From positions 1 through 40,927 of the forward strand of contig CAZSIL010000016.1 in assembly GCA_964607025.1 (NCBI GenBank): DNA of 40,927 nt, in the 5' to 3' direction. The notes below the pieces were generated by a model. That model made no database searches and was not told the origin of the DNA. It saw only the letters and a program-made list of their open reading frames with translations. A program made the position numbers and the translations under genes. Shown one piece after another: positions 16,256 to 24,076 of this stretch (the stretch's first letter is position 1; every line of letters starts with the position of its first letter). The stretch comes from SIG565 sp964607025. Lineage in GTDB: Bacteria > Bacillota > Clostridia > Oscillospirales > Acutalibacteraceae.

Positions 16256-16936
16256 CTAAAAAAGTTGTCGAAGCTTTAAAAGTGCCGCCTTCTCTATTCG
16301 CGATACATAGGAACGCGAAATCCCGAGCTTTGCGGCGATTTCGTGTTGGGTAAGCTCTGCGCAGCCGCCAATGCCGTATCGGTAACAGATTACCGTCTTT
16401 TCACGTGTATCAAGCGCATCGTTTATTATAAGTTTCAGTTTCTCGAGTTTAAGTTTTGTGTCTATCTCTTCGGTTATGTCGACGTCATCGGCGATTATAT
16501 CAATTAAAGTCAGCGTATTGCCGTCCTTATCGGTATCAATGGGGTCGGAAATATAAACATCTTGCGAAGATTTTTTAAGATTTCTGAAATACATTAAAAT
16601 TTCGTTATCGATACATCTTGCGGCATAGGTTGCTAGGTGGATGTTTTTATCACTCTTAAAGGTTGAAATGCCCTTTATAAGACCAATCGTGCCGATGGAT
16701 ATCAGGTCTTCAGGATCGACACCCGTAGCGTAATATTTTTTAACTATATGGGCTACAAGCCGTAAATTGTGTTCTATCAGTTTATCCTTTGCCGCATTGT
16801 CACCCTTAGCCATACGTTTTAGCAGTTCGGTTTCTTCCGAGCGTTTTAGCGGTGGCGGAAAAGAGTATGACGGCGCTACATGGAGCGCTAAATAAAAAAG
16901 ATGCGAAGCAATTCGGCATATAAGCTCCCAAAACAA
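16256..16936 (-). CDS. sigK: Sporulation sigma factor K precursor (pro-sigma-K)
   Basis: Late mother-cell sigma factor. Region 2 reads LIEHNLRLVAHIVKKY...DLISIGTIGLIKGISTF...LATYAARCIDNEILMYFRNLKK, the SigK pattern (SigE has VVYIAKK), and region 4 ends with QHEIAAKLGISRSYVSRIEKAALLKL. The first about 25 residues are hydrophobic and precede SFPPPL, as in the membrane-bound pro-sequence cleaved during sporulation. A GTG at 16945 sits directly on the AAAGGAG box; the TTG at 16936 has 7 bases spacing and is preferred (226 residues). The gene is uninterrupted, without a skin-type element. Its presence marks a spore former. Confidence 0.92.
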   Translation of the reverse strand: MFWELICRIASHLFYLALHVAPSYSFPPPLKRSEETELLKRMAKGDNAAKDKLIEHNLRLVAHIVKKYYATGVDPEDLISIGTIGLIKGISTFKSDKNIHLATYAARCIDNEILMYFRNLKKSSQDVYISDPIDTDKDGNTLTLIDIIADDVDITEEIDTKLKLEKLKLIINDALDTREKTVICYRYGIGGCAELTQHEIAAKLGISRSYVSRIEKAALLKLRQLF

Positions 16937-16995
16937 AAAAACCACTCCTTTAAATCAAATATATGATATAAAAAGATTGTCTTATTAAATTTTAG

Positions 16996-17024
16996 TTGCA
17001 ATTAATTTAAAAGTGTGATAAGAT
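16996..17024 (+). promoter_or_regulatory. Promoter of ileS
   Basis: TTGCAA (16996-17001) and TAAGAT (17019-17024) are 17 bases apart, about 20 bases before the T-box leader begins. Confidence 0.5.
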
Positions 17025-17039
17025 TTATTAGTATTAAAT

Positions 17040-17276
17040 ATTAAAGACTGTGACGGAGAGAGTAGTCGGGAACGTTTATTTAGCGAGTCGGTGAGGGTGC
17101 GAGTCCGATATAGACGTCCCAAACGAAAATCACTCCTGAGTTGTCCGCTGAATTTTAGTAGGCGGTACCGGTTGTTCACCGTTATTAGAACCGCAGATGT
17201 CTGTCTGCCGTAATAGGTGGTTAACGAAAGTGGGCTTTCGTCCTGTTATGGACGTAAAGTCCGTTTTATTTTTTTA
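17040..17276 (+). promoter_or_regulatory. T-box riboswitch of ileS (Ile specifier)
   Basis: The leader starts GACGGAGAGAGTAG and shows a specifier region GAAAATCACTCCTGAG containing ATC (17129-17131), the isoleucine codon. The T-box core is AATAGGTGGTTAACG (17212-17226), a departure from the common GGGTGGTACC. It is followed by a terminator with arms GGGCTTTCGTCC (17232-17243) and GGACGTAAAGTCC (17250-17262, one bulge) and a T-rich run to 17275. Charging of tRNA-Ile is therefore expected to set read-through into ileS. Confidence 0.9.
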
Positions 17277-17287
17277 GGAGGTTGTAT

Positions 17288-20200
17288 ATGTATAACAATA
17301 TCTCACCTAATGTTAATTTTGTGGAAGAGGAGAAAAAAATCGGTAAATTTTGGGTTGACAACAAAATTTTCGAGAAGAGTATTGAAGAACGTAAGGATGG
17401 AACTCCCTACGTTTTCTATGACGGTCCGCCGACGGCTAACGGTAAGCCGCACATTGGCCACGTGTTAACGCGCGTTATCAAGGATATGATTCCGCGTTAC
17501 CGCACGATGAAGGGATGTATGGTGCCGCGTAAAGCGGGTTGGGATACACACGGTTTGCCCGTTGAGCTCGAAGTTGAAAAGCTTTTGGGACTTGATGGTA
17601 AAGAGCAGATAGAACAGTATGGTCTTGAACCCTTTATCGACCACTGCAAAGAGAGTGTTTGGAAATATAAGGGCATGTGGGAAGATTTTTCACACACCGT
17701 TGGTTTCTGGGCAGATATGGAAAACCCGTACGTTACCTATCATAATGACTTTATTGAGTCGGAGTGGTGGGCACTCAAACAAATTTTCGAGAAAAAACTT
17801 CTTTATAAGGGCTTTAAAATAGTGCCTTATTGCCCCCGTTGCGGAACACCGCTGTCGAGCCACGAGGTAGCGCAGGGCTATAAAAACGTTAAGGAGCGCA
17901 GTGCCGTTGTTCGCTTTAAAGTAGTGGGCGAGGATGCTTACTTCCTTGCTTGGACAACTACCCCTTGGACCTTGCCCTCCAACGTTGCGCTTTGCGTAAA
18001 CCCGAACGAAACTTACTGTAAAGTATCCGCTGCTGATGGCTTTACCTACTATATGGCTGAGGCACTGCTTGATAAGGTGCTTGGTAAACTCGGAAGCGAA
18101 GAAACACCTGCTTATAAAGTTTTAGAAAGCTATAAGGGTACCGACCTTGAGTATAAAGAGTACGAGCCGTTATTTGCTTGTGCGGGTGAATCTGCTAAAA
18201 AACAAAACAAAAAAGGTCACTATGTAACCTGTGATAATTACGTTACAATGAGTGACGGTACAGGTATTGTTCATATTGCTCCCGCATTTGGTGAAGACGA
18301 TGCTCAGGTCGGCAGAAAATATGATTTGCCCTTTGTTCAGTTTGTTGACGGCAAGGGCGAAATGACCGAAGAAACGGCATATCACGGCAAGTTTGTTAAG
18401 GATGCCGACCCGCTCGTACTCGTTGACCTTGATAAAGAGGGCTTGCTTTTCGATGCACCGAAATTTGAACACGATTATCCGTTCTGCTGGCGTTGCGATA
18501 CTCCGCTTATCTACTATGCGAGAGAATCTTGGTTTATCAAAATGACCGCCGTAAAGGACGATTTGATTAGAAACAACAACACAATCAATTGGATACCCGA
18601 GAGTATTGGTAAAGGTCGTTTTGGCGACTGGCTCGAAAATGTTCAGGACTGGGGTATATCACGTAACAGATATTGGGGTACACCGCTTAATATTTGGCAG
18701 TGCGAGTGCGGACATTTGCACTCTATCGGCAGTATTGCTGAACTTAAAGAGTTATCGGATAACTGTCCCGATGATATAGAACTCCACCGCCCATTTATTG
18801 ATGCTGTAACCTTTAAGTGTGAAAAGTGCGGCAAGGAAATGCACCGCGTACCCGAGGTTATCGACTGTTGGTTTGACTCGGGCGCTATGCCCTTTGCGCA
18901 GCACCACTATCCTTTTGAAAACAAGGAACTTTTTGAAAGTCAGTTCCCGGCAGACTTTATTTCAGAGGCGGTTGACCAAACACGCGGATGGTTCTATTCA
19001 TTACTTGCTATCTCAACCCTTATTTTCAATAAGGCACCCTATAAAAACGTAATAGTACTCGGCCACGTTCAAGATGAAAACGGACAGAAGATGAGTAAAT
19101 CAAAGGGCAACGCGGTTGACCCGTTTGATGCACTCGAAGCACACGGCGCCGATGCGATACGTTGGTATTTCTATACCAACTCTGCTCCTTGGCTTCCTAA
19201 CCGTTTCCACGCGAAAGCTGTAACCGAAGGTCAGCGCAAATTTATGGGCACACTTTGGAACACCTATGCGTTCTACGTGCTTTATGCTGAGATTGATAAA
19301 TTTGATCCGACAAAATATAATCTCGATGAGTGTGAACTTACTGTTATGGATAAGTGGTTGTTATCGCGCTTAAACTCTATGGTGGCAAAGGTTGATGATA
19401 ATCTTAATAACTACCGCATACCTGAAGCCGCAAGGGCTTTGCAAGAGTTTACTGATGAAATGAGCAACTGGTACGTGCGCCGTGGACGTGAACGCTATTG
19501 GGTACAGGATTTAACGGCTGATAAAATAGCCGCTTATATGACACTTTATACTGCACTTACAGTAACCGCAAAAACAGCGGCTCCAATGGTGCCGTTTATG
19601 GCGGAAAATATTTATCGAAACTTGGTTTGCAACGTAGATAAGTCCGCACCCATCAGCGTACATTTGTGTGATTTCCCCACAGTTGATACCGCACGTATTG
19701 ATACTGCTCTTGAAGACAGTATGGATAAGGTGCTTGAAATTGTAGTGCTTGGTCGTGCGGCGCGTAACGGATCCAACCGTAAAAACCGCCAACCGCTAAA
19801 TACTATGTATGTAAAGCTTGACGGAAAACTCGATGAAGTTTATCTCGATATTATAAAGGATGAGCTTAACATTAAAAAAGTCAGCTTTACCGATAATGTT
19901 GACGGCTTTGTTTCTTATAAATTCAAGCCGCAGCTTAAAACGGTTGGTCCAAAATTTGGTAAACAGCTAAATGAAATAAGAACTGCACTATCAGAACTTG
20001 ATGGTAATGCCGCTAAGGCAGAACTTGATAGTAACGGTAAATTAACACTTGATTTACCGTCGGGTACAGTAATTCTTGAAACCGAAGATTTGCTTATTGA
20101 ATCTGAGCAAAAAGAGGGTTTCTTCGCCCTTACTGACCGCGGTGTTACGGTGGCTATCGATACGGTACTCACCGAAGAACTAATAGCCGAGGGCTTTGTA

Positions 20201-20437
20201 CGTGAGGTTGTATCGAAGGTACAAACAATGCGTAAAGAGGCGGGCTTTAACGTTATGGACCATATTAATATAACCGTTGCGGGTGAAGTTTCGGCAGTGG
20301 GAACCGCCGTTAAGTATAAGGATGGAATCGTTGGAGATACTCTGGCCGATTCACTTATAGCCGCCACCCCCACAGGTTTTGTTAAAGAGTGGGATATTAA
20401 CGGCGAAAAACTTATAATTGGTGTAGAAAAGATATAA
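17288..20437 (+). CDS. ileS: Isoleucine-tRNA ligase, long (type 2) form
   Basis: Class I synthetase charging tRNA-Ile. The 1049-residue product has the HIGH motif in GPPTANGKPHIGHVL (about 53-67), the editing domain insertion, KMSKSKGN near residue 600, two CxxC pairs (CECGH, CEKCG near 475 and 515) and a long C-terminal region. The length and the sequence PYCPRCGTPLSSHEVAQGY mark the eukaryote-like type 2 IleRS, a clade known for weak mupirocin sensitivity. A TTG at 17282 touches the AGGAGG box; the ATG at 17288 has 6 bases spacing and is chosen. It is preceded by its own T-box and followed by a strong terminator. Confidence 0.97.
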   Translation: MYNNISPNVNFVEEEKKIGKFWVDNKIFEKSIEERKDGTPYVFYDGPPTANGKPHIGHVLTRVIKDMIPRYRTMKGCMVPRKAGWDTHGLPVELEVEKLLGLDGKEQIEQYGLEPFIDHCKESVWKYKGMWEDFSHTVGFWADMENPYVTYHNDFIESEWWALKQIFEKKLLYKGFKIVPYCPRCGTPLSSHEVAQGYKNVKERSAVVRFKVVGEDAYFLAWTTTPWTLPSNVALCVNPNETYCKVSAADGFTYYMAEALLDKVLGKLGSEETPAYKVLESYKGTDLEYKEYEPLFACAGESAKKQNKKGHYVTCDNYVTMSDGTGIVHIAPAFGEDDAQVGRKYDLPFVQFVDGKGEMTEETAYHGKFVKDADPLVLVDLDKEGLLFDAPKFEHDYPFCWRCDTPLIYYARESWFIKMTAVKDDLIRNNNTINWIPESIGKGRFGDWLENVQDWGISRNRYWGTPLNIWQCECGHLHSIGSIAELKELSDNCPDDIELHRPFIDAVTFKCEKCGKEMHRVPEVIDCWFDSGAMPFAQHHYPFENKELFESQFPADFISEAVDQTRGWFYSLLAISTLIFNKAPYKNVIVLGHVQDENGQKMSKSKGNAVDPFDALEAHGADAIRWYFYTNSAPWLPNRFHAKAVTEGQRKFMGTLWNTYAFYVLYAEIDKFDPTKYNLDECELTVMDKWLLSRLNSMVAKVDDNLNNYRIPEAARALQEFTDEMSNWYVRRGRERYWVQDLTADKIAAYMTLYTALTVTAKTAAPMVPFMAENIYRNLVCNVDKSAPISVHLCDFPTVDTARIDTALEDSMDKVLEIVVLGRAARNGSNRKNRQPLNTMYVKLDGKLDEVYLDIIKDELNIKKVSFTDNVDGFVSYKFKPQLKTVGPKFGKQLNEIRTALSELDGNAAKAELDSNGKLTLDLPSGTVILETEDLLIESEQKEGFFALTDRGVTVAIDTVLTEELIAEGFVREVVSKVQTMRKEAGFNVMDHINITVAGEVSAVGTAVKYKDGIVGDTLADSLIAATPTGFVKEWDINGEKLIIGVEKI

Positions 20438-20441
20438 AAAC

Positions 20442-20480
20442 AAAGGTCGCCGACCAAAATGGTCGGCGACCTTTAATTTG
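20442..20480. terminator. Bidirectional terminator after ileS
   Basis: AAAGGTCGCCGACC (20442-20455) and GGTCGGCGACCTTT (20461-20474) form a perfect 14-base-pair GC-rich hairpin with an AAAAT loop. Confidence 0.93.
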
Positions 20481-20484
20481 CATT

Positions 20485-20769
20485 TTAATTTGTGTGATTT
20501 TTAATATCGTCTATAATTAAGCGCAGGTGCGCTACTATTTTGGCATCAAGACCGCTGACATCTAAAACCGCATGCGTTGTTATTCCTAACAAATAATCTG
20601 TACTTACAGAAAAATGCTTTGCAATTTTGATAAGCATATCAATCGAAGGTTGGATATTATCGTTTTCCCAGTTCGATACGCTTTGTTTAGAAACACCGAG
20701 AGCACGGGCAAGATCCACCTGAGATATACCTTGGGATATGCGTAATTTTCTGATATTTTCATTTAACAT
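20485..20769 (-). CDS. Xre-family transcriptional regulator
   Basis: A 94-residue DNA-binding protein with an HTH_3 domain at residues 1-60: NIRKLRISQGISQVDLARALGVSKQSVSNWENDNIQPSIDMLIKIAKHFSVSTDYLLG. The last 30 residues form a short helical tail that may dimerise. An in-frame start exists at 20787, but the ATG at 20769 has a GGAG box 6 bases before it and fits the domain start. It is divergent from a small membrane protein, with palindromes between them, so it probably represses itself and that neighbour. The ligand or signal is unknown. Confidence 0.88.
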   Translation of the reverse strand: MLNENIRKLRISQGISQVDLARALGVSKQSVSNWENDNIQPSIDMLIKIAKHFSVSTDYLLGITTHAVLDVSGLDAKIVAHLRLIIDDIKNHTN

Positions 20770-20790
20770 AACATACTCCAAAAACAAATA

Positions 20791-20844
20791 TTACAATACT
20801 ATTGTAACATTAGACTTGACAAAATAAAAATACTATGGTATTGT
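20791..20844. promoter_or_regulatory. Divergent promoter/operator between the Xre gene and the small membrane protein
   Basis: A perfect inverted repeat TTACAATACTATTGTAA (20791-20807, 7-base arms) precedes a plus-strand promoter: TTGACA (20816-20821), 17 bases, TATTGT (20839-20844). Within and after the spacer AATACTATGGTATT (20829-20842) is a second palindrome sharing the AATAC/GTATT words. Two related half-sites on either side of the -35 are typical of Xre operators. Confidence 0.6.
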
Positions 20845-20879
20845 AATATTGTACTAAAATTATAAAGGGGGTTAAAAAT

Positions 20880-21194
20880 ATGGAGAATACAGGAAAGGGC
20901 TTATCCGTAACCGGATTGGTGTTAGGTATAGTTTCGGCAGTGTTGGCTTGGTTTTATATGGTTAACATTATCGCTTTAGTTTGCGGTATAGTTGGAATTA
21001 TATGCGCCGCAAAGGGCAAAAAGCGTGCAGTGGCAGCGGGTGCCGGCACAGGAATTGGTACAGCAGGACTCGTTTTGTCGATAATTGGAACATGCCTTGC
21101 AGGCATCGGCTTTGTATCATGTACGCTCTGCGTAGCATGTGCATCTGCAACTGCAAGTAGTGCAGCCAGCGAACTCGCGGCACTCGGATTGTAA
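20880..21194 (+). CDS. Small glycine/alanine-rich membrane protein (DUF4190-like)
   Basis: A 104-residue protein with two long hydrophobic segments (about 8-43 and 55-85) separated by a basic loop KGKKRAVAAGAG. The arrangement TGLVLGIVSAVLAW...GIVGIICAAKGKKR...GTAGLVLSIIG resembles DUF4190 domain proteins, small membrane proteins of unknown role. Four cysteines cluster near residues 70-90. An AAAGGGGG box stands 8-9 bases before the ATG. Its promoter is shared with the divergent Xre regulator, which probably controls it. Confidence 0.7.
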   Translation: MENTGKGLSVTGLVLGIVSAVLAWFYMVNIIALVCGIVGIICAAKGKKRAVAAGAGTGIGTAGLVLSIIGTCLAGIGFVSCTLCVACASATASSAASELAALGL

Positions 21195-21212
21195 TTTAAA
21201 ATATGCAGTAAA

Positions 21213-21247
21213 AAGTCGGTCTGCTAACAGGCAGGTCGGCTTTTTTC
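21213..21247 (+). terminator. Terminator after the small membrane protein
   Basis: AAGTCGGTCTGC (21213-21224) pairs with GCAGGTCGGCTT (21231-21242) using some G-T pairs, followed by T6. Confidence 0.85.
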
Positions 21248-21264
21248 TATGAAGGAGAGAATAA

Positions 21265-22074
21265 ATGTATCCTATAATTAGTATTTTCGGCCGACAGGTA
21301 GGAAGTTATGCATTGTGTACTTTGATAGGATTAATAGTATGTACTATTTTTGCTACAAAGTTTGCTAAAAAATTTAAATTATATTTTGAAGATATAATTT
21401 TGATAATACTTGTGATTATGCTGGGTTTAATAGTAGGCGGTCATGTTTTATATTTTTTAACCAACCTTGATAACTTTTTAAGTTTTTTAACAACAGGAAG
21501 TTTCACCTTTAGACAGTTTTTAAGCAAGGTAATGGAATGTGGCGGTGGTATGGTTTTTTATGGGGGGTTAATCGGTGCCGTAACTGCTTTGGAAATATAT
21601 TTGCGCATTGCTCATAAGGAAAACAAGAATTTGCTTATGAACTTGTTTGCTATGTGCGTTCCGCTGTTTCATACTTTCGGTAGGGTAGGATGCTTTTTTG
21701 GCGGGTGCTGTTATGGGATTGAAAGTGATTTCGGATTTGTAATTACAAATAACATATTGTATCCTGCGGTGAACGGTGTCAGGAGATTGCCTGTTTCACT
21801 GATAGAAGCAATGGCAAATTTTCTTTTATTTATATTTTTATTTATTATATTTAAAAAATCACACAGCAAGATAAGTTTGTTATACGTATATATGTTTTTT
21901 TATTCCATTATCAGATTTGTTTTAGAGTTTTTTCGGGGTGATGAAATAAGAGGTATATTTTACGGTTTGTCTACATCACAATGGATAAGCATAATGCTAT
22001 TTATTACTTCTTTAATATATTTTTTAAATAGGTATATAAATCTTAGTAAAAAAAGAAAACCACTCATTCTGTAG
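21265..22074 (+). CDS. lgt: Prolipoprotein diacylglyceryl transferase
   Basis: Membrane enzyme that transfers a diacylglyceryl group from phosphatidylglycerol to the lipobox cysteine of prolipoproteins. The 269-residue protein has about seven membrane segments. The Lgt signature is HTFGRVGCFFGGCCYG (136-151) with the essential His136 and Arg140; GGMVFYGGLIGA (94-105) and the late FRGDEIRG block are also typical. AAGGAG precedes the ATG at 7-8 bases. It follows the terminator of the preceding gene and seems to be a single-gene unit. Confidence 0.93.
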   Translation: MYPIISIFGRQVGSYALCTLIGLIVCTIFATKFAKKFKLYFEDIILIILVIMLGLIVGGHVLYFLTNLDNFLSFLTTGSFTFRQFLSKVMECGGGMVFYGGLIGAVTALEIYLRIAHKENKNLLMNLFAMCVPLFHTFGRVGCFFGGCCYGIESDFGFVITNNILYPAVNGVRRLPVSLIEAMANFLLFIFLFIIFKKSHSKISLLYVYMFFYSIIRFVLEFFRGDEIRGIFYGLSTSQWISIMLFITSLIYFLNRYINLSKKRKPLIL

Positions 22075-22096
22075 CAAACGAATGAGTGGTTGCTTT
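22058..22096. terminator. Bidirectional terminator between lgt and the rubredoxin gene
   Basis: AACCACTCATT (22058-22068) and AATGAGTGGTT (22081-22091) form the stem, with a T-rich end on both sides. It begins inside the last codons of lgt. Confidence 0.85.
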
Positions 22097-22704
22097 TATA
22101 TAATTTTTTCAAAATCACTGGCAGGGTGTTTGCATAAAGGACAAATAAAGTCATCGGGTAATGGCTCACCTTCATATACGTAACCGCATATTTTGCAAAC
22201 GTAACCCTTTTTGGCTGGTTGCTTCTTGGGTTTTACATTATTGTAGTAGTATCCGTAGGTCATTGTGGGAACGTCATCGAGTATCTGCGCTTCGGTAACG
22301 GCGCAGATAAACATACCATGAGAACCTAAGTCAATATACTGCTCAACCGAGAGGGAAATAAACGCGTTTGAATATTCGGTTAAGTAAAGCAGTCCGTTAC
22401 TCGAACGTGCTGCGTTTACACCTATAAATTTGTAAGCATCGCGTCCGCTTTTCATACCGAAATTCTGGAAGAGTGAAAACGGCGCCTTTTCATTAAGACA
22501 GCATACGTTCATAATGCCCGAAGCTTTTATTAAATCGTGAGAGTAGTTTTGCTTATTAACTGTAACTGCGACTTTCATCGGCTCGGCGGTCACCTGCATT
22601 ATGGCATTTAAAATAAGTCCGTTATCAAGCTCTTCGCCTTTCACGGTTACAACGTAAAGTCCGTATTCAATTTTAAACAGTGCATTTGTATCAATATTTC
22701 CCAT
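22096..22704 (-). CDS. Flavin reductase-rubredoxin fusion (high-molecular-weight rubredoxin)
   Basis: A 202-residue electron-transfer protein. Residues 1-155 form a flavin reductase-like FMN-binding domain (IEYGLYVVTVKG...GLILNAIMQVTAEPMKVAVTVNKQNYSHDLI) and residues 167-202 a rubredoxin with the iron ligands Cys170, Cys173, Cys188 and Cys191 (YVCKICGYVYEGE...FICPLCKHPASDFEKI). Such proteins shuttle electrons to flavodiiron oxygen reductases or other oxygen-defence enzymes in anaerobes. The ATG at 22704 has an AAGGAG box; the frame runs to 22725 but that lies in the ldhA tail. It follows ldhA by 11 bases, so the two are probably co-transcribed. Confidence 0.9.
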   Translation of the reverse strand: MGNIDTNALFKIEYGLYVVTVKGEELDNGLILNAIMQVTAEPMKVAVTVNKQNYSHDLIKASGIMNVCCLNEKAPFSLFQNFGMKSGRDAYKFIGVNAARSSNGLLYLTEYSNAFISLSVEQYIDLGSHGMFICAVTEAQILDDVPTMTYGYYYNNVKPKKQPAKKGYVCKICGYVYEGEPLPDDFICPLCKHPASDFEKII

Positions 22705-22715
22705 ACTGTTTCTCC

Positions 22716-23729
22716 TTAAAAACATTTTCTACAGGTTTCTACCTTATCGAATTTTTGGCAAAGCTCGTTATCGCTTTCTCCCTTGGTTAAAAAGTCGCTA
22801 ATATTGTTAATGGTAGTTTCGGCAATATTATTTAATGCTTCTTCGGTTAAAAACGCCTGATGGGAAGTAACCAAAACGTTTGGCATTGATATAAGACGCG
22901 CTAAAATATCGTCATCAATAATATGTCCCGAAAAATCTTCAAAGAACACGTCGGATTCTTCTTCATATACGTCGAGACAGGCGGCGCCGATTTTTCGCGA
23001 CTTTATACCTTCAAGCAGTGCTTCGGCATCTATCAGTGCACCGCGTGAAGTGTTTAAGATAATAACACCTTTTTTGCATTTATCTATCGCTGCTTTATCA
23101 ATTATATGATGGGTGTCGCGCGTAAGCGGACAGTGAAGGGAAATAATATCGCTTCTCTTATAAATCTCATCGAGGGTTACATATTCGATATCTGAACTAT
23201 CGGCTGGGTATTTATCGTATGCGATAACCTTCATACCGAAGCCGCGGCATATATTGATAAAAATTCTACCGATTTTACCCGTACCTATAACACCCATTGT
23301 TTTGCCGTATAAATCAAAGCCCGTAAGACCATTTAGTGAGAAATTAAAATCTTTTGTGCGGATGTATGATTTATGCGTACGTCTGACCGATGTCAGCAAC
23401 ATTGCCATTGTGTGCTCGGCAACGGCGTGTGGGGAATAGGCGGGGACATGGAAAACGTGTACCTTGCCGTGTGCGTATTTTAAATCAACATTGTTATAGC
23501 CCGCGCACCTGAGTGCTATAAATTTAATGCCGTAACCGTGTAATTTGTCTATAACTTCAGCGTTTGCCGTATCGTTAACAAAGATACAAACTCCGTCAAA
23601 TCCTTGCGCCAGAGATACGGTATCGGGGGTTAGTTTGGTTTCAAAATATTTAAAAACCATATCATCGGTGCGGAATTTTTCAAACGAATCTCTATCATAT
23701 TGTTTGGTATCAAAAAAAGCAATTTTCAA
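22716..23729 (-). CDS. ldhA: D-lactate dehydrogenase (2-hydroxyacid dehydrogenase family)
   Basis: NADH-dependent reduction of pyruvate to D-lactate in fermentation. The 337-residue sequence follows E. coli LdhA closely: KIAFFDTKQYD at the start, KFIALRCAGYNNVDL, the Rossmann motif GVIGTGKIGR, LHCPLT, the catalytic Arg in NTSRGALID, the Glu in CLDVYEEESDVFFED and the His in TSHQAFLTEEAL. The start codon is TTG at 23729 with GAGGTG 8 bases before it; no ATG gives a better start. The C-terminus carries two cysteines (CRKC) not usual for the family. Related 2-hydroxyacid dehydrogenases with other substrates cannot be excluded. Confidence 0.92.
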   Translation of the reverse strand: MKIAFFDTKQYDRDSFEKFRTDDMVFKYFETKLTPDTVSLAQGFDGVCIFVNDTANAEVIDKLHGYGIKFIALRCAGYNNVDLKYAHGKVHVFHVPAYSPHAVAEHTMAMLLTSVRRTHKSYIRTKDFNFSLNGLTGFDLYGKTMGVIGTGKIGRIFINICRGFGMKVIAYDKYPADSSDIEYVTLDEIYKRSDIISLHCPLTRDTHHIIDKAAIDKCKKGVIILNTSRGALIDAEALLEGIKSRKIGAACLDVYEEESDVFFEDFSGHIIDDDILARLISMPNVLVTSHQAFLTEEALNNIAETTINNISDFLTKGESDNELCQKFDKVETCRKCF

Positions 23730-23784
23730 AAAAATTCACCTCAAAAGTATTTTAATATATTTTTACCAAAAAGGCAAATAAAAT

Positions 23785-23818
23785 GTGAAACACCCCGTTA
23801 AATTTTGGGGTGTTTCAC
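23785..23818 (-). terminator. Terminator of the SOS small-protein gene
   Basis: GTGAAACACCCC (23785-23796) and GGGGTGTTTCAC (23807-23818) form a perfect 12-base-pair stem. On the minus strand it is followed by ATTTTATTT and lies 39 bases beyond the stop of the small membrane protein, upstream of ldhA. Confidence 0.8.
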
Positions 23819-23856
23819 TTAAAGGAATTAAAATATGGAAATCTGGGAAAGTAAAT

Positions 23857-24036
23857 TTATGCGCAATGGCGATTGCGATCATTGGCGCCTTGCGAAATTT
23901 TTAATTTAAGGCGCCTCACAAACGCTTTAATGCGGTTTTCGAAAGAAACAAGCTTATCTTGATTAAAATAGCCCCATATAATAAAGCCGATGGCCGCAAC
24001 CTCTAAAAAAGTCTGAAAAAAGTGTAAACTACTCAT
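23857..24036 (-). CDS. Small single-pass membrane protein behind a LexA box
   Basis: A 59-residue protein: a hydrophobic helix at about residues 6-24 (QTFLEVAAIGFIIWGYF), then an acidic/polar turn (NQDKLVSFENR) and a basic amphipathic helix (IKAFVRRLKLK). The frame extends upstream to 24090, but the ATG at 24036 has a GGGAGG site 8 bases before it. The gene has its own consensus promoter with a LexA operator over the start of transcription and its own terminator, so it is a monocistronic SOS gene. By analogy, small membrane SOS proteins such as YneA, SidA and TisB stop division or depolarise the membrane. This one has no LysM domain and belongs to no family I recognise, so function is inference. 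Confidence 0.78.
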   Translation of the reverse strand: MSSLHFFQTFLEVAAIGFIIWGYFNQDKLVSFENRIKAFVRRLKLKISQGANDRNRHCA

Positions 24037-24049
24037 AATTTTCGCCTCC

Positions 24050-24063
24050 CGAACATTTGTTCG
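24050..24063. promoter_or_regulatory. LexA (SOS) box
   Basis: CGAACATTTGTTCG matches the Gram-positive LexA/DinR consensus CGAAC-N4-GTTCG with both half-sites perfect. It lies 13-26 bases downstream of the -10 of the small-protein gene and touches its ribosome binding site, a position that blocks transcription when LexA is bound. Confidence 0.88.
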
Positions 24064-24076
24064 TTTTCTGTATTTT

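Noticed and set aside
16937..16985. Sigma-E type promoter for sigK (CATATATT near 16960)
   Set aside because: The -10-like word is close to consensus but a matching -35 at the right distance was not found.
19915..20457. 180-residue Ser/Val-rich reverse frame
   Set aside because: Lies wholly opposite the ileS 3' end, has low-complexity composition and no start signals; a shadow frame.
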